Shown here: piece by piece, positions 8,041 to 15,758 of the stretch
Layout: each line of letters opens with the position of its first letter
Position numbering within the stretch: position 1 is the first letter of the stretch
Source: an uncultured Sphingomonadaceae bacterium
GTDB lineage: Bacteria; Pseudomonadota; Alphaproteobacteria; Sphingomonadales; Sphingomonadaceae
DNA: 64,000 nt
NCBI GenBank assembly: GCA_937996655.1
Contig: CALKUK010000016.1
Location: 89,048 to 153,047, forward strand
Direction of reading: 5' to 3'
The notes under the pieces: generated by a model
The model's database searches: none
Told to the model about the DNA's origin: nothing
What the model saw: only the letters and a program-made list of their open reading frames with translations
Translations under genes and position numbers: made by a program

Positions 8041-9314
8041 GCCTTCAGTTCTGCATTCAAACGTTTGGAAGCACGCCACAGCAGGAGGGCGGGCAACAAT
8101 CCCAGCCAAGCCGCCCCATAGAGCACCCAGCGGACGCTGTCGGCACCGGCCAACGGCTTGAACGCATCGGACAGCATCCCGAAAAAGAGCGGGCCAAGGC
8201 CAAGTCCGATGAGGTTCTGTCCGAAGACGACAAGTGAGGTCGCCACCGCGCGCTGGCCGGGGGCGACGAGTTGCTGCGCGACTGCGTAGCAGGGGCCGTA
8301 GTAGAAATAGTTGAGCATGCTCGGGATCATCAGCAGCGCGATCGCCCAACGCCAGTCACTTACATAATAAGCGACAAACAAAATGGGGGCGGCAACCGCC
8401 ATGCCGATGGCCGGGGCGGTGAGGATATGGCGTTTGTCCGTCGCCCCGAACCGGTCGGCCAGATAGCCGCCCAGCCAGGTGCCGAGCATGGAGGAGAGGC
8501 CACCGGTAATCCCAAGCCAGAACCCGGTTTCTGCCGCCGACAAACCAAAGTTGCGCTGGAACAGGATCGTGACCCACACGCCTTTGCCATACGACAAAAA
8601 GGCCTGAAAAGATGCCCCGAGCAAAACGAGCACGAACGCGCGGGAGGACATGATTTGCGCCAGCGCTTCGAAAAAGGGTTGTTGCGGCGCCGCAGTCTGC
8701 GCGGCCGGCGGGAGATGACGGCCGGGATCCTTCAACAGGAAGGGCAGCGCCAAGGCAAACAGGACTCCGGGAATGCTGACCGTAAGAAACGTAGCGCGCC
8801 ACCCCATAACGTCGCTGAGCGCACCGCCGACAACCATGCCGATCAGGCTGCCAATCGGAATGCCAAGCCCATAAAAGGCGATGGCGGACGCCCGCTTTTC
8901 CTTGGGCACAGCATCGGTGATCAGCGCATGGGCGGCAGGCGTGCATCCGGCCTCCCCCACGCCGACGCCAATCCGGGCGAGCAACAGCTGCACAAAGTTC
9001 TGCGCAAGGCCGCAGGCCGCTGTCATGAGGGACCATAGACCGAGCGAGATGGTAATCAGCCGCGCCCGGTTGGTCTGCGGACGGTCCGCATAGCGGGCAA
9101 TCGGGATGCCGAGAAAGGTATAGAAGACCGCAAAGGCCAGGCCCGTCATCAGCCCGATCTGCGTGTCCGACAGTTTCAGATCCCGGCTGATATCATGTGC
9201 GAGGATGTTGACGATCTGGCGGTCGAGGAAATTGAAGACATAGACGATCAGCAGCGTCCACATCAGCAGCCGGGTGGACGGCACAGTGCCGGACTTTGCG
9301 AGTGTGCCTGCCAT
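8037..9314 (-). CDS. MFS transporter (spinster-like group)
   Basis: A 425-residue carrier with about 12 hydrophobic helices. The N-terminal FNFLDRQIVNIL in helix 1, IGLMTGLAFAVFYT and ARYADR in the loop between helices 2 and 3, and GVGEAGCTPAAHALI in helix 4 are typical of the spinster-like MFS proteins common in sphingomonads. These are annotated as sugar or sphingolipid-type transporters, but the substrate of bacterial members is mostly unknown. No regulator is adjacent. It converges on and overlaps the stop of the methyltransferase gene by four bases, so neither gene has room for its own terminator. Confidence 0.85.
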   Translation of the reverse strand: MAGTLAKSGTVPSTRLLMWTLLIVYVFNFLDRQIVNILAHDISRDLKLSDTQIGLMTGLAFAVFYTFLGIPIARYADRPQTNRARLITISLGLWSLMTAACGLAQNFVQLLLARIGVGVGEAGCTPAAHALITDAVPKEKRASAIAFYGLGIPIGSLIGMVVGGALSDVMGWRATFLTVSIPGVLFALALPFLLKDPGRHLPPAAQTAAPQQPFFEALAQIMSSRAFVLVLLGASFQAFLSYGKGVWVTILFQRNFGLSAAETGFWLGITGGLSSMLGTWLGGYLADRFGATDKRHILTAPAIGMAVAAPILFVAYYVSDWRWAIALLMIPSMLNYFYYGPCYAVAQQLVAPGQRAVATSLVVFGQNLIGLGLGPLFFGMLSDAFKPLAGADSVRWVLYGAAWLGLLPALLLWRASKRLNAELKA

Positions 9315-9418
9315 AGTCTCCCTGCGGGCCTCTCTAAACGGGCCTCTTCAGGGTCTTCTGGTCGAAACAACAGCCCCCGGCAAGCGGGAACTCCTCTACA
9401 GCGCTTTGAAGAAACAGC

Positions 9419-10486
9419 TTATCCGCACTGCGCGCGGTGGAGCAGTTTCTGGTCGGCCAGCACGAGCGCCATCATTGCCTCAACCACAGGTGCTCCGCGA
9501 ATGCCGACGCACGGATCATGACGGCCCTTGGTGATGATGTCGGCGGCTTCGCCTTCCCGGTTGATGGTATCGACCGGAATAAGGATGGACGATGTGGGCT
9601 TAAACGCGACACGCACGATGACCGGCTGGCCCGTGGAAATACCGCCTGCAATGCCGCCAGCATTGTTCGCCATGAACTGTGGTGCATTGGTGCCGGGGCG
9701 CATCGGGTCTGCGTTTTCTTCGCCGCGGAGACGGGCCGACGCAAAGCCGGCGCCGATCTCGACCGCTTTCACCGCATTGATGCTCATCATCGCGGCGGCG
9801 AGCTCACTGTCGAGCTTGGCATAAAGCGGCGCGCCCCATCCGGCCGGCACGCCCGTTGCCACGCATTCCACGACCGCCCCCAAGGAGGAGCCCGCCTTGC
9901 GCGCTTCATCGACCAGCTTTTCCCAGCGGCCAGCCGCAGCTTCATCCGGGCAGAAAAAGGGATTTTTGTCGATCTGGCTGGCTTCAAAATTGTCGCGGTC
10001 AATGGCGTCGCCGCCAATCTCCACAACATAGGCCCTAATCTCGACCTCAGGGATCACAGCCCTCGCGACGGCACCGGCGGCGACCCGTGCCGCTGTTTCG
10101 CGCGCAGAAGACCGACCCCCGCCGCGATAATCGCGAAAGCCGTATTTGGCGTCATAGCTGTAATCGGCATGGCCCGGGCGATAGGCCTTGGCAACGTCCG
10201 AATAGTCCTTTGACCGTTGATCGACATTCTCGATCATCAGACTGACGGGCGTGCCCGTGGTCCGGCCTTCAAACACGCCGGACAGAATGCGGACCTGATC
10301 CGGCTCCTGCCGCTGCGTGGTGAAGCGCGACGTGCCCGGGCGGCGCTTGTCGAGGAAGGGCTGAATGTCCGCCTCTGACAGCGCAAGCCCCGGTGGGCAG
10401 CCATCGACCACTGCCCCCAAAGCGGGGCCATGGCTTTCCCCCCAAGTGGTGAAGCGGAAGACGCGGCCGAAGGTATTGAAACTCAT
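9419..10486 (-). CDS. aroC: Chorismate synthase
   Basis: AroC makes chorismate from 5-enolpyruvylshikimate-3-phosphate using reduced FMN, the last common step to aromatic amino acids and folate. The 355-residue product carries all signatures: TTWGESHGPALG near the N terminus, RPGHADYSYDAKYG, FRDYRGGGRSSARET, and the C-terminal DPCVGIRGAPVVEAM. Full length. It lies downstream of fabI on the same strand with a 64-base gap; further aromatic-pathway genes in the window are the chorismate mutase at 13.3 kb and aroE at 36.2 kb. Confidence 0.97.
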   Translation of the reverse strand: MSFNTFGRVFRFTTWGESHGPALGAVVDGCPPGLALSEADIQPFLDKRRPGTSRFTTQRQEPDQVRILSGVFEGRTTGTPVSLMIENVDQRSKDYSDVAKAYRPGHADYSYDAKYGFRDYRGGGRSSARETAARVAAGAVARAVIPEVEIRAYVVEIGGDAIDRDNFEASQIDKNPFFCPDEAAAGRWEKLVDEARKAGSSLGAVVECVATGVPAGWGAPLYAKLDSELAAAMMSINAVKAVEIGAGFASARLRGEENADPMRPGTNAPQFMANNAGGIAGGISTGQPVIVRVAFKPTSSILIPVDTINREGEAADIITKGRHDPCVGIRGAPVVEAMMALVLADQKLLHRAQCG

Positions 10487-10550
10487 GGATGAGCGATGCC
10501 GCGATTTGCCGCCTATTGCAAGGCAGGGGCGAGAGACCCGCCTGTTCTCA

Positions 10551-11354
10551 TTAGGCCAGCGCGATGTCCGGCGCGTCTTCCGCCTTCATGCCGATGGCGT
10601 GATAGCCGCAATCGACATGATGTGTTTCGCCGGTGACACCCGAAGAAAGATCCGACAGCAGATACAGCCCCGCGCCGCCGACGTCTTCGATGGTGGTGTT
10701 GCGCTTCAAAGGTGAGTTCAGCTCATTCCACTTCAGGATGTAACGGAAATCGCCAATGCCCGACGCGGCAAGCGTCTTGATGGGGCCTGCCGAGATGGCG
10801 TTCACGCGGATATTGTCACGGCCCAGATCGACCGCAAGATACTTCACAGACGTCTCCAGCGCGGACTTGGCCACACCCATCACGTTATAGTGCGGGATCA
10901 CCTTTTCCGCTCCATAATAGCTGAGCGTCAGCATCGTTCCGCCATTGGGCATCATCGCCGCCGCGCGCTGGGCAACAGCGGTGAAGCTGTAGACGGAGAT
11001 GTTCATCGTCATCAGGAAATTGTCGAGCGTGGTATCGCAATAGCGACCCCGCAGCTCATTCTTATCGGAAAAGCCGATGGCGTGGACGACAAAATCAATT
11101 GTCGGCCAGCGCGCCGCGAGGGTCTCAAAAGCTTTGTCGAGATCGGCCGGATCCGCCACGTCGCAATCGATCAGGAAATCGCTCCCCACCTCTTCCGCCA
11201 AAGGGCGGACACGCTTTTCGAGCGCCTCGCCCTGATAGGAAAAGGCAAGCTCGGCACCTGCTTCGCGGAGTTTTTGCGCAATCCCCCAAGCGAGGCTTCG
11301 GTCGTTGGCAAGCCCCATGATCAACCCGCGCTTGCCCGCCATATATCCAGCCAT
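10551..11354 (-). CDS. fabI: Enoyl-[acyl-carrier-protein] reductase FabI
   Basis: FabI reduces trans-2-enoyl-ACP with NADH in type II fatty acid synthesis and is the target of triclosan and isoniazid-like inhibitors. The 267-residue SDR protein has the FabI-type nucleotide loop GLANDRSLAWGIA, the catalytic Tyr-x6-Lys in HYNVMGVAKSALE, and the SGPIKTLAASGI active-site loop. The ATG at 11354 shares its A with the TGA of the upstream YihY-type gene (TGATG), showing translational coupling. Longer in-frame sequence upstream only overlaps yihY and is not homologous. Confidence 0.95.
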   Translation of the reverse strand: MAGYMAGKRGLIMGLANDRSLAWGIAQKLREAGAELAFSYQGEALEKRVRPLAEEVGSDFLIDCDVADPADLDKAFETLAARWPTIDFVVHAIGFSDKNELRGRYCDTTLDNFLMTMNISVYSFTAVAQRAAAMMPNGGTMLTLSYYGAEKVIPHYNVMGVAKSALETSVKYLAVDLGRDNIRVNAISAGPIKTLAASGIGDFRYILKWNELNSPLKRNTTIEDVGGAGLYLLSDLSSGVTGETHHVDCGYHAIGMKAEDAPDIALA

Positions 11355-12307
11355 CAGCTGTTCCCTTCGTCTGCTAACCCATTCATCTGCGGCACATTGC
11401 CCACCGGATTGGCGAGCGCCGCATTCAGATGCGCGCCAATAACAAGACCGAATCCGACTATCCAGAAAAACAGCAACGCGACAATCACCCCGGCCAAGCT
11501 GCCATAGGTGAGCGTATAGCCGCCGAAGAGCGACAGCGCGGGCGGGAGCAACGCCAATGCGCCATTCCACCACAGGGTCGTGACCAGCGCGCCGGGCCAT
11601 TTTGGGAAAGCGCGTCCGCGATATTCGGGCGGGGCCAGCGTCCAGAAAATGACGAACAGGCCAAAGAACACCGCAAAGGACGTCGACATCCAGCCCAGTT
11701 CCACCGACATCACCCGCTGCGCTGCCGGAAGAAAGCGGAACACCACTTCCTCCACCGCCGTCACCGCAAGCTGAATGGCCAAAGCGAACAGGAGGAGAAG
11801 GACCGAGAGAAAGGTGATCGCGATCCCGGCGATGCGATAATGCCAGAAGGGGCGGCCATAATCCGTCCCATAAGCGCGGCGCAAAATGTCGCGGATCGTT
11901 TCGATAAAACTGCTCACCGTCCACAGCCCGACAATGGCGCCAAACCACAAAAGCGGGCCGGTACGCGCGAGCAGCATTTCCCGCGCCGCATTCTCGATCA
12001 GTTGCGCAACCCCGGTCGGCAGGGCCCCCAACGCAGACTGGATCGCCAGCAAATTCTCCTCCGGCCGGCCAATGAACTGCGTCACAGCCGCCATCACGAT
12101 GAAGAAGGGAAAGACCGTCAGCAGGGTGAGATAGGCAAAATTGCCCGCATGGATGAAGCCGTCACTGTAAACGCCTAGGGCAACGCGCCGCAAAATCTCA
12201 AACGGTGCCGACCCGGGCCCGATCAGTCCGCGCAACCCTCCCTTATGCGGATGCGCGCCCGGATGCCTGCGGCGTGCTTCAGGCGTTTCCGGAGACGGCG
12301 GGCGCAT
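11354..12307 (-). CDS. YihY/BrkB family inner-membrane protein
   Basis: A 317-residue polytopic membrane protein of the YihY/virulence factor BrkB family (once misnamed RNase BN). The visible signatures are FAYLTLLTVFPFFIVM in the first membrane segment, about six hydrophobic helices in total, and YGSLAGVIVALLFFW before the last. A basic, proline-rich N-terminal tail of about 35 residues is cytosolic. The molecular function is not established. It is translationally coupled to fabI downstream and follows the DnaJ-like gene by only six bases, so the three are probably one transcript. Confidence 0.87.
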   Translation of the reverse strand: MRPPSPETPEARRRHPGAHPHKGGLRGLIGPGSAPFEILRRVALGVYSDGFIHAGNFAYLTLLTVFPFFIVMAAVTQFIGRPEENLLAIQSALGALPTGVAQLIENAAREMLLARTGPLLWFGAIVGLWTVSSFIETIRDILRRAYGTDYGRPFWHYRIAGIAITFLSVLLLLFALAIQLAVTAVEEVVFRFLPAAQRVMSVELGWMSTSFAVFFGLFVIFWTLAPPEYRGRAFPKWPGALVTTLWWNGALALLPPALSLFGGYTLTYGSLAGVIVALLFFWIVGFGLVIGAHLNAALANPVGNVPQMNGLADEGNS

Positions 12308-12313
12308 GCCGGT

Positions 12314-13225
12314 CTACACACCCAGCTTCGCGCGTGGGTTCCTGGTGTCGGTCCAGCTTTCGACAAAGCTCTGAAGTGCTTCGTCATCGGCCGGCAAATC
12401 CACAATCAGCGTGACAAGCTGGTCACCGCGTTTGCCGGTCTTGCCGGTGAAGCCGCGTTCGCGCAGACGCAGCGTCTTGCCCGAGGTCGCGCCCTTGGGG
12501 ACGTTGAGCATGACCGCGCCGTCCACCGTCGGCACCTTGACCGGGCCACCCTTCACCGCTTCCGACAGGGTAATCGGCAGATCGAGCCGGATGTTATCGC
12601 CATCGCGCGTGAAGTGCGGGTGGCTGCCAATCTCGATCGTGACAATGGCATCGCCTGCACCGCCCGGTCCTTGCTGGCCCTTGCCACCCAGCTTCATCTG
12701 GGTGCCGGTTTCGACGCCCGGCGGAAGCTTCAGATCAATCGTCTTGCCATCGGACAGCGTGATCCGCTGCGGCTTGAGCGTTGCCGCCTCATCAAACGAT
12801 ACGGCCAGACGATAGGCGACATTGGCGCCCTTTTGCGGCGGGGCCTGTCGTCCAAAACCGCCCGGTCCGCCGCGCCCGCGACCGCCGAACAGGCCGTCAA
12901 AAATATCACCGAAATCCATACCTTCGGCGCTGAACCCGCCCGGTCCCTGCCGGAACCCGCCGCCTTGACCAAAAGGATTGCCGCCCCCGCCAAAGGGGCT
13001 GCGCGGTTGACCATTTTCGTCAATCTCACCCCGGTCAAACTGGCCGCGCTTCTCCTTGTCCGACAACAGGTCATAAGCGCCTGTCACCTGCGCAAAACGC
13101 TCAGTGGCCTTGGGGTCGTGGTTGGTGTCAGGGTGAAGCTCTTTGGCCAACTTGCGATAGGCCTTCTTAATCTCAGCCTCGCTCGCGCCCTTCGCCACCC
13201 CCAGAGTCGAATAGGGATCTGCCAT
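12314..13225 (-). CDS. DnaJ-class co-chaperone lacking zinc finger (CbpA-like)
   Basis: A 303-residue type II J-protein. The J-domain is at residues 1-70 with HPD at 31-33, followed by a Gly/Phe-rich linker at about 77-130 (GGGNPFGQGGGF, FGDIFDGLFGG) and two beta-rich substrate-binding domains. The four CxxCxGxG zinc motifs of true DnaJ are absent, so this is CbpA-like and would stimulate DnaK ATPase and deliver clients. dnaK is not in the window. The start fits MADPYSTLGV of the family. It heads a probable transcript with yihY and fabI. Confidence 0.92.
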   Translation of the reverse strand: MADPYSTLGVAKGASEAEIKKAYRKLAKELHPDTNHDPKATERFAQVTGAYDLLSDKEKRGQFDRGEIDENGQPRSPFGGGGNPFGQGGGFRQGPGGFSAEGMDFGDIFDGLFGGRGRGGPGGFGRQAPPQKGANVAYRLAVSFDEAATLKPQRITLSDGKTIDLKLPPGVETGTQMKLGGKGQQGPGGAGDAIVTIEIGSHPHFTRDGDNIRLDLPITLSEAVKGGPVKVPTVDGAVMLNVPKGATSGKTLRLRERGFTGKTGKRGDQLVTLIVDLPADDEALQSFVESWTDTRNPRAKLGV

Positions 13226-13299
13226 CCCCTCTAGCTAGGGTGTGGGAGGCGCTTCGGCAATGGGGTCGCTCGTCGGCTCATTGGAGCCCCCGGTCCAAT

Positions 13300-13328
13300 C
13301 GTCAGCCTGAACTTGTTTCAGCATGACG
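13300..13328. repeat. Small imperfect palindrome (second repeat family)
   Basis: CGTCAGCCTGAA and TTTCAGCATGACG face each other across a short CTTG loop in the spacer between the DnaJ-like gene and chorismate mutase. I recall similar CTGAACTTGTTTCAG palindromes as frequent between sphingomonad genes. It could form an RNA hairpin at the 3' end of neither gene, since both neighbours are on the minus strand and it precedes the DnaJ-like start. Confidence 0.5.
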
Positions 13329-13345
13329 AAGGGGAGGGGAGCCCC

Positions 13346-13630
13346 CTATCCCCCGTTTTTGATCTTCTGGTGATGCCGGATCACTTCATCGATGATGAAG
13401 CGCAGGAACTTTTCGGAAAATTCGGGGTCGAGCTTCGCATCGGTGGCGAGACGGCGAAGGCGTTCGATCTGGCGCTTTTCGCGGCCATTGTCCGCCGCGG
13501 GTAGGCCCGTCTTGGCCTTATGCTCCCCGACTGCCTTCGTAATTTTGAAGCGTTCAGCCAACATATAGATCACCGAGGCATCGATATTGTCGATGCTTTC
13601 CCGATAGCGTTGCAGAGTTTCATCCGTCAT
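13346..13630 (-). CDS. Chorismate mutase, AroQ class
   Basis: A 94-residue monofunctional AroQ-type chorismate mutase, converting chorismate to prephenate for Phe and Tyr. The all-helical pattern is visible: YRESIDNIDASVIYMLAERFKITKAVGEHK (helix 1, written here in part), then REKRQIERLRRLA and the C-terminal IIDEVIRHHQKIKN. ATG 13630 (MTDETLQRYR) has GGAA upstream and gives the normal family length. An in-frame start 63 bases further out would overlap the divergent polyprenyl synthase region and adds non-conserved residues. Product location is cytosolic as no signal is seen. Confidence 0.9.
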   Translation of the reverse strand: MTDETLQRYRESIDNIDASVIYMLAERFKITKAVGEHKAKTGLPAADNGREKRQIERLRRLATDAKLDPEFSEKFLRFIIDEVIRHHQKIKNGG

Positions 13631-13713
13631 TTCATTTCCAGTTTCGCCAAAACGATCCACTTGCAACCCTGTTCTGCTTGCCTTTGACGTCAAGCCCCGC
13701 CAATGCGCCCCTT

Positions 13714-14727
13714 ATGACGGCTACCGTTCACAGGCTCCCGGGTAAAGAGGCTCCATCGCTCGATCCGATGATGGCGCTTGTGGCCTCCGGCATGAATCAG
13801 GTCAACGCTGTCATTCTGGATCGCATGCAGTCGCAGATCCATCTGATCCCCGAACTGGCCGGTCATCTGATCGCCAGCGGCGGAAAGCGGATGCGCCCGA
13901 TGCTGACGCTCGCGACCTCCGCCATGCTCGATTATCCGGGCACGCGCCAATATAAGCTCGCGGCCTCCGTGGAATTCATCCACACCGCAACGCTGCTGCA
14001 CGACGATGTTGTCGATCATTCCGATCTGCGGCGCGGGCGCAAAACCGCCAATGTCATCTGGGGCAATTCAGCAAGCGTACTGGTCGGCGATTTTCTGTTC
14101 AGTCGCGCCTTTGAGCTGATGGTGGAAGATGGCAGCCTGAAGGTGCTCAAGATCCTGTCGGGCGCCAGCGCGGTGATTTCCGAAGGGGAAGTCAACCAGT
14201 TGACCGCGCAGCGGCAAGTGGCGACCACCGAGGACCGTTATCTCGATATTATCGGTGCCAAGACGGCAGCATTATTTGCCGCCGCCTGCCGCATCTCCGC
14301 CGTCATTGCGGAGCGTGATGAGGCGACCGAACTGGCGCTCGATTCGTACGGCCGCAACCTTGGCATCGCCTTCCAGCTCGTCGATGACGCGATTGATTAT
14401 GCCTCTGACGATGCAACCATGGGCAAATCACGCGGCGATGATTTCCGCGACGGAAAGATGACGCTGCCCGTCATCCTTGCCATGGCACGCGGCAGCGACT
14501 CCGACCGCGCCTTCTGGAAAGAAGCCATGGAAGGCCGCCGAGTTTCGGATGAAGATCTGGCCTATGCCAAGACGCTGCTTGATGGGTGCCGCGCTTTGCC
14601 AGACACCTTTGAAAAAGCCCGTCTCTATGGCCAGCGCGCCATCGATGCGCTGGGCCCCTTCCCGCCCTCCACGGCCAAGGCCGCGCTGGTCGAAGCCGTC
14701 GAATTCGCGATCGCGCGGGCGTACTAA
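13714..14727 (+). CDS. ispB: Long-chain polyprenyl (octaprenyl-type) diphosphate synthase
   Basis: A 337-residue trans-prenyltransferase that extends FPP with IPP to make the quinone side chain. Both Asp-rich motifs are present: DDVVD at 97-101 (in LLHDDVVDHSDLRRG) and DDAID at 224-228. GGKRMRPML (about residues 57-65) is the IPP-binding motif. Chain length (C40 to C50) cannot be read safely; small residues before the first Asp motif fit a long-chain enzyme, and sphingomonads use Q-10. ATG 13714 (MTATVHRLPG) is preferred to an upstream in-frame start at 13678 because homology begins after it. It is divergent from chorismate mutase and converges on the CDF gene. Confidence 0.9.
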   Translation: MTATVHRLPGKEAPSLDPMMALVASGMNQVNAVILDRMQSQIHLIPELAGHLIASGGKRMRPMLTLATSAMLDYPGTRQYKLAASVEFIHTATLLHDDVVDHSDLRRGRKTANVIWGNSASVLVGDFLFSRAFELMVEDGSLKVLKILSGASAVISEGEVNQLTAQRQVATTEDRYLDIIGAKTAALFAAACRISAVIAERDEATELALDSYGRNLGIAFQLVDDAIDYASDDATMGKSRGDDFRDGKMTLPVILAMARGSDSDRAFWKEAMEGRRVSDEDLAYAKTLLDGCRALPDTFEKARLYGQRAIDALGPFPPSTAKAALVEAVEFAIARAY

Positions 14728-14749
14728 ATCCTTTCCTTAGGGAGAGGGA

Positions 14750-15694
14750 CTAGATGTTCGCCTCACACCCGTGACAATCGACATCCCCCTGTTCGATCTG
14801 GACCGTCATATGGTCGATGTCGAACCGGTCATGCAGCATCGCGGCCAGCGCACTTAGGAAGCCATCGCCCGGCGGGCCGTCCGGCATGACGAGGTGCGCC
14901 GTCAGCACATTTTCGGTCGTGCTTGTCGGCCAGATGTGCAGATCATGCACATGCGCCACACCCGGTTGCGCGGCCAGCACGTCGGCCACGGCGTCATAAT
15001 CGATCCCCTCGGGCACCGCGCCCAGCGACATCGCGACCGACTTTGAAAGCAGCCCATAGGTTTGCCAAAAGATCAGCGCGGCAATGGCAAGGCTGAGCAC
15101 CGGGTCAATAAGGCTGACGCCCGTCCACAGGATCAGCAGCCCCGCCACAACAACCGCGGCTGAGACCGCAGCATCCCCCAGCATGTGGAGGAAGGCGCCA
15201 CGGATGTTGATGTCCCCCTTGCGCCCGCGGGCAAAAAGCATCGCCGTCAGCCCGTTGATGACGATGCCGATTGCGGCCACCGCCATCATGACTGGCCCGG
15301 CCACCGGTTGGGGATCAGCAATCCGTTGGATCGCCTCCAGCGCAATCGCGCCGAGGGCAACCATCAGCAAAAGGCCATTGGCCATCGCGGCGAGAATGGA
15401 GGAGCTTCGCAGCCCCCAGGTGTAGCGCTTGGTCGGCGGGCGCGCGGCTAGCTTTGCTCCGCCCCAGGCAATGGCGAGGCCCAGCACGTCAGACAGATTA
15501 TGCCCTGCATCAGACAGCAACGCTGTAGAATTGGCCTTCAGGCCGTACAGCACCTCAACCGCGACAAAGATCAGGTTGAGCATGATGCCAATGGCGAAGG
15601 CGCGTCCGAAGCCGCCCTGATGGAGACCATGGTGATGGCCATGGTGATGGCCATGGTCGTGCCCGTGATGATGATGGTGATGCGCGCCCGACAT
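14750..15694 (-). CDS. Cation diffusion facilitator (CDF) with His-rich N terminus
   Basis: A 314-residue zinc/cobalt/cadmium-type metal-proton antiporter of the inner membrane. Six membrane helices are visible, with the metal site HxxxD-type in LLSDAGHNLSDV (helix 2) and a second Asp in helix 5. The C-terminal cytosolic domain holds VHDLHIWPTS. The first 26 residues are unusually rich in His (about 15), interrupted by Gly and Asp, likely a metal-buffering tail. The nucleotide repeat GATGGCCATGGT near 15630 only reflects these His codons. ATG 15694 (MSGAHH) is the first start; the gene is 64 bases divergent from hrpB. Confidence 0.9.
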   Translation of the reverse strand: MSGAHHHHHHGHDHGHHHGHHHGLHQGGFGRAFAIGIMLNLIFVAVEVLYGLKANSTALLSDAGHNLSDVLGLAIAWGGAKLAARPPTKRYTWGLRSSSILAAMANGLLLMVALGAIALEAIQRIADPQPVAGPVMMAVAAIGIVINGLTAMLFARGRKGDINIRGAFLHMLGDAAVSAAVVVAGLLILWTGVSLIDPVLSLAIAALIFWQTYGLLSKSVAMSLGAVPEGIDYDAVADVLAAQPGVAHVHDLHIWPTSTTENVLTAHLVMPDGPPGDGFLSALAAMLHDRFDIDHMTVQIEQGDVDCHGCEANI

Positions 15695-15758
15695 GTGCTT
15701 CTTCCCTTGGCTTGGCCCACCCGCTAGCAGAAGCCCGCAATGTGATACTAGGACACAA

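Noticed and set aside
15600..15690. A short tandem nucleotide repeat resembling a CRISPR or microsatellite
   Set aside because: It is the His-codon run of the CDF gene; no spacer structure, no cas genes.
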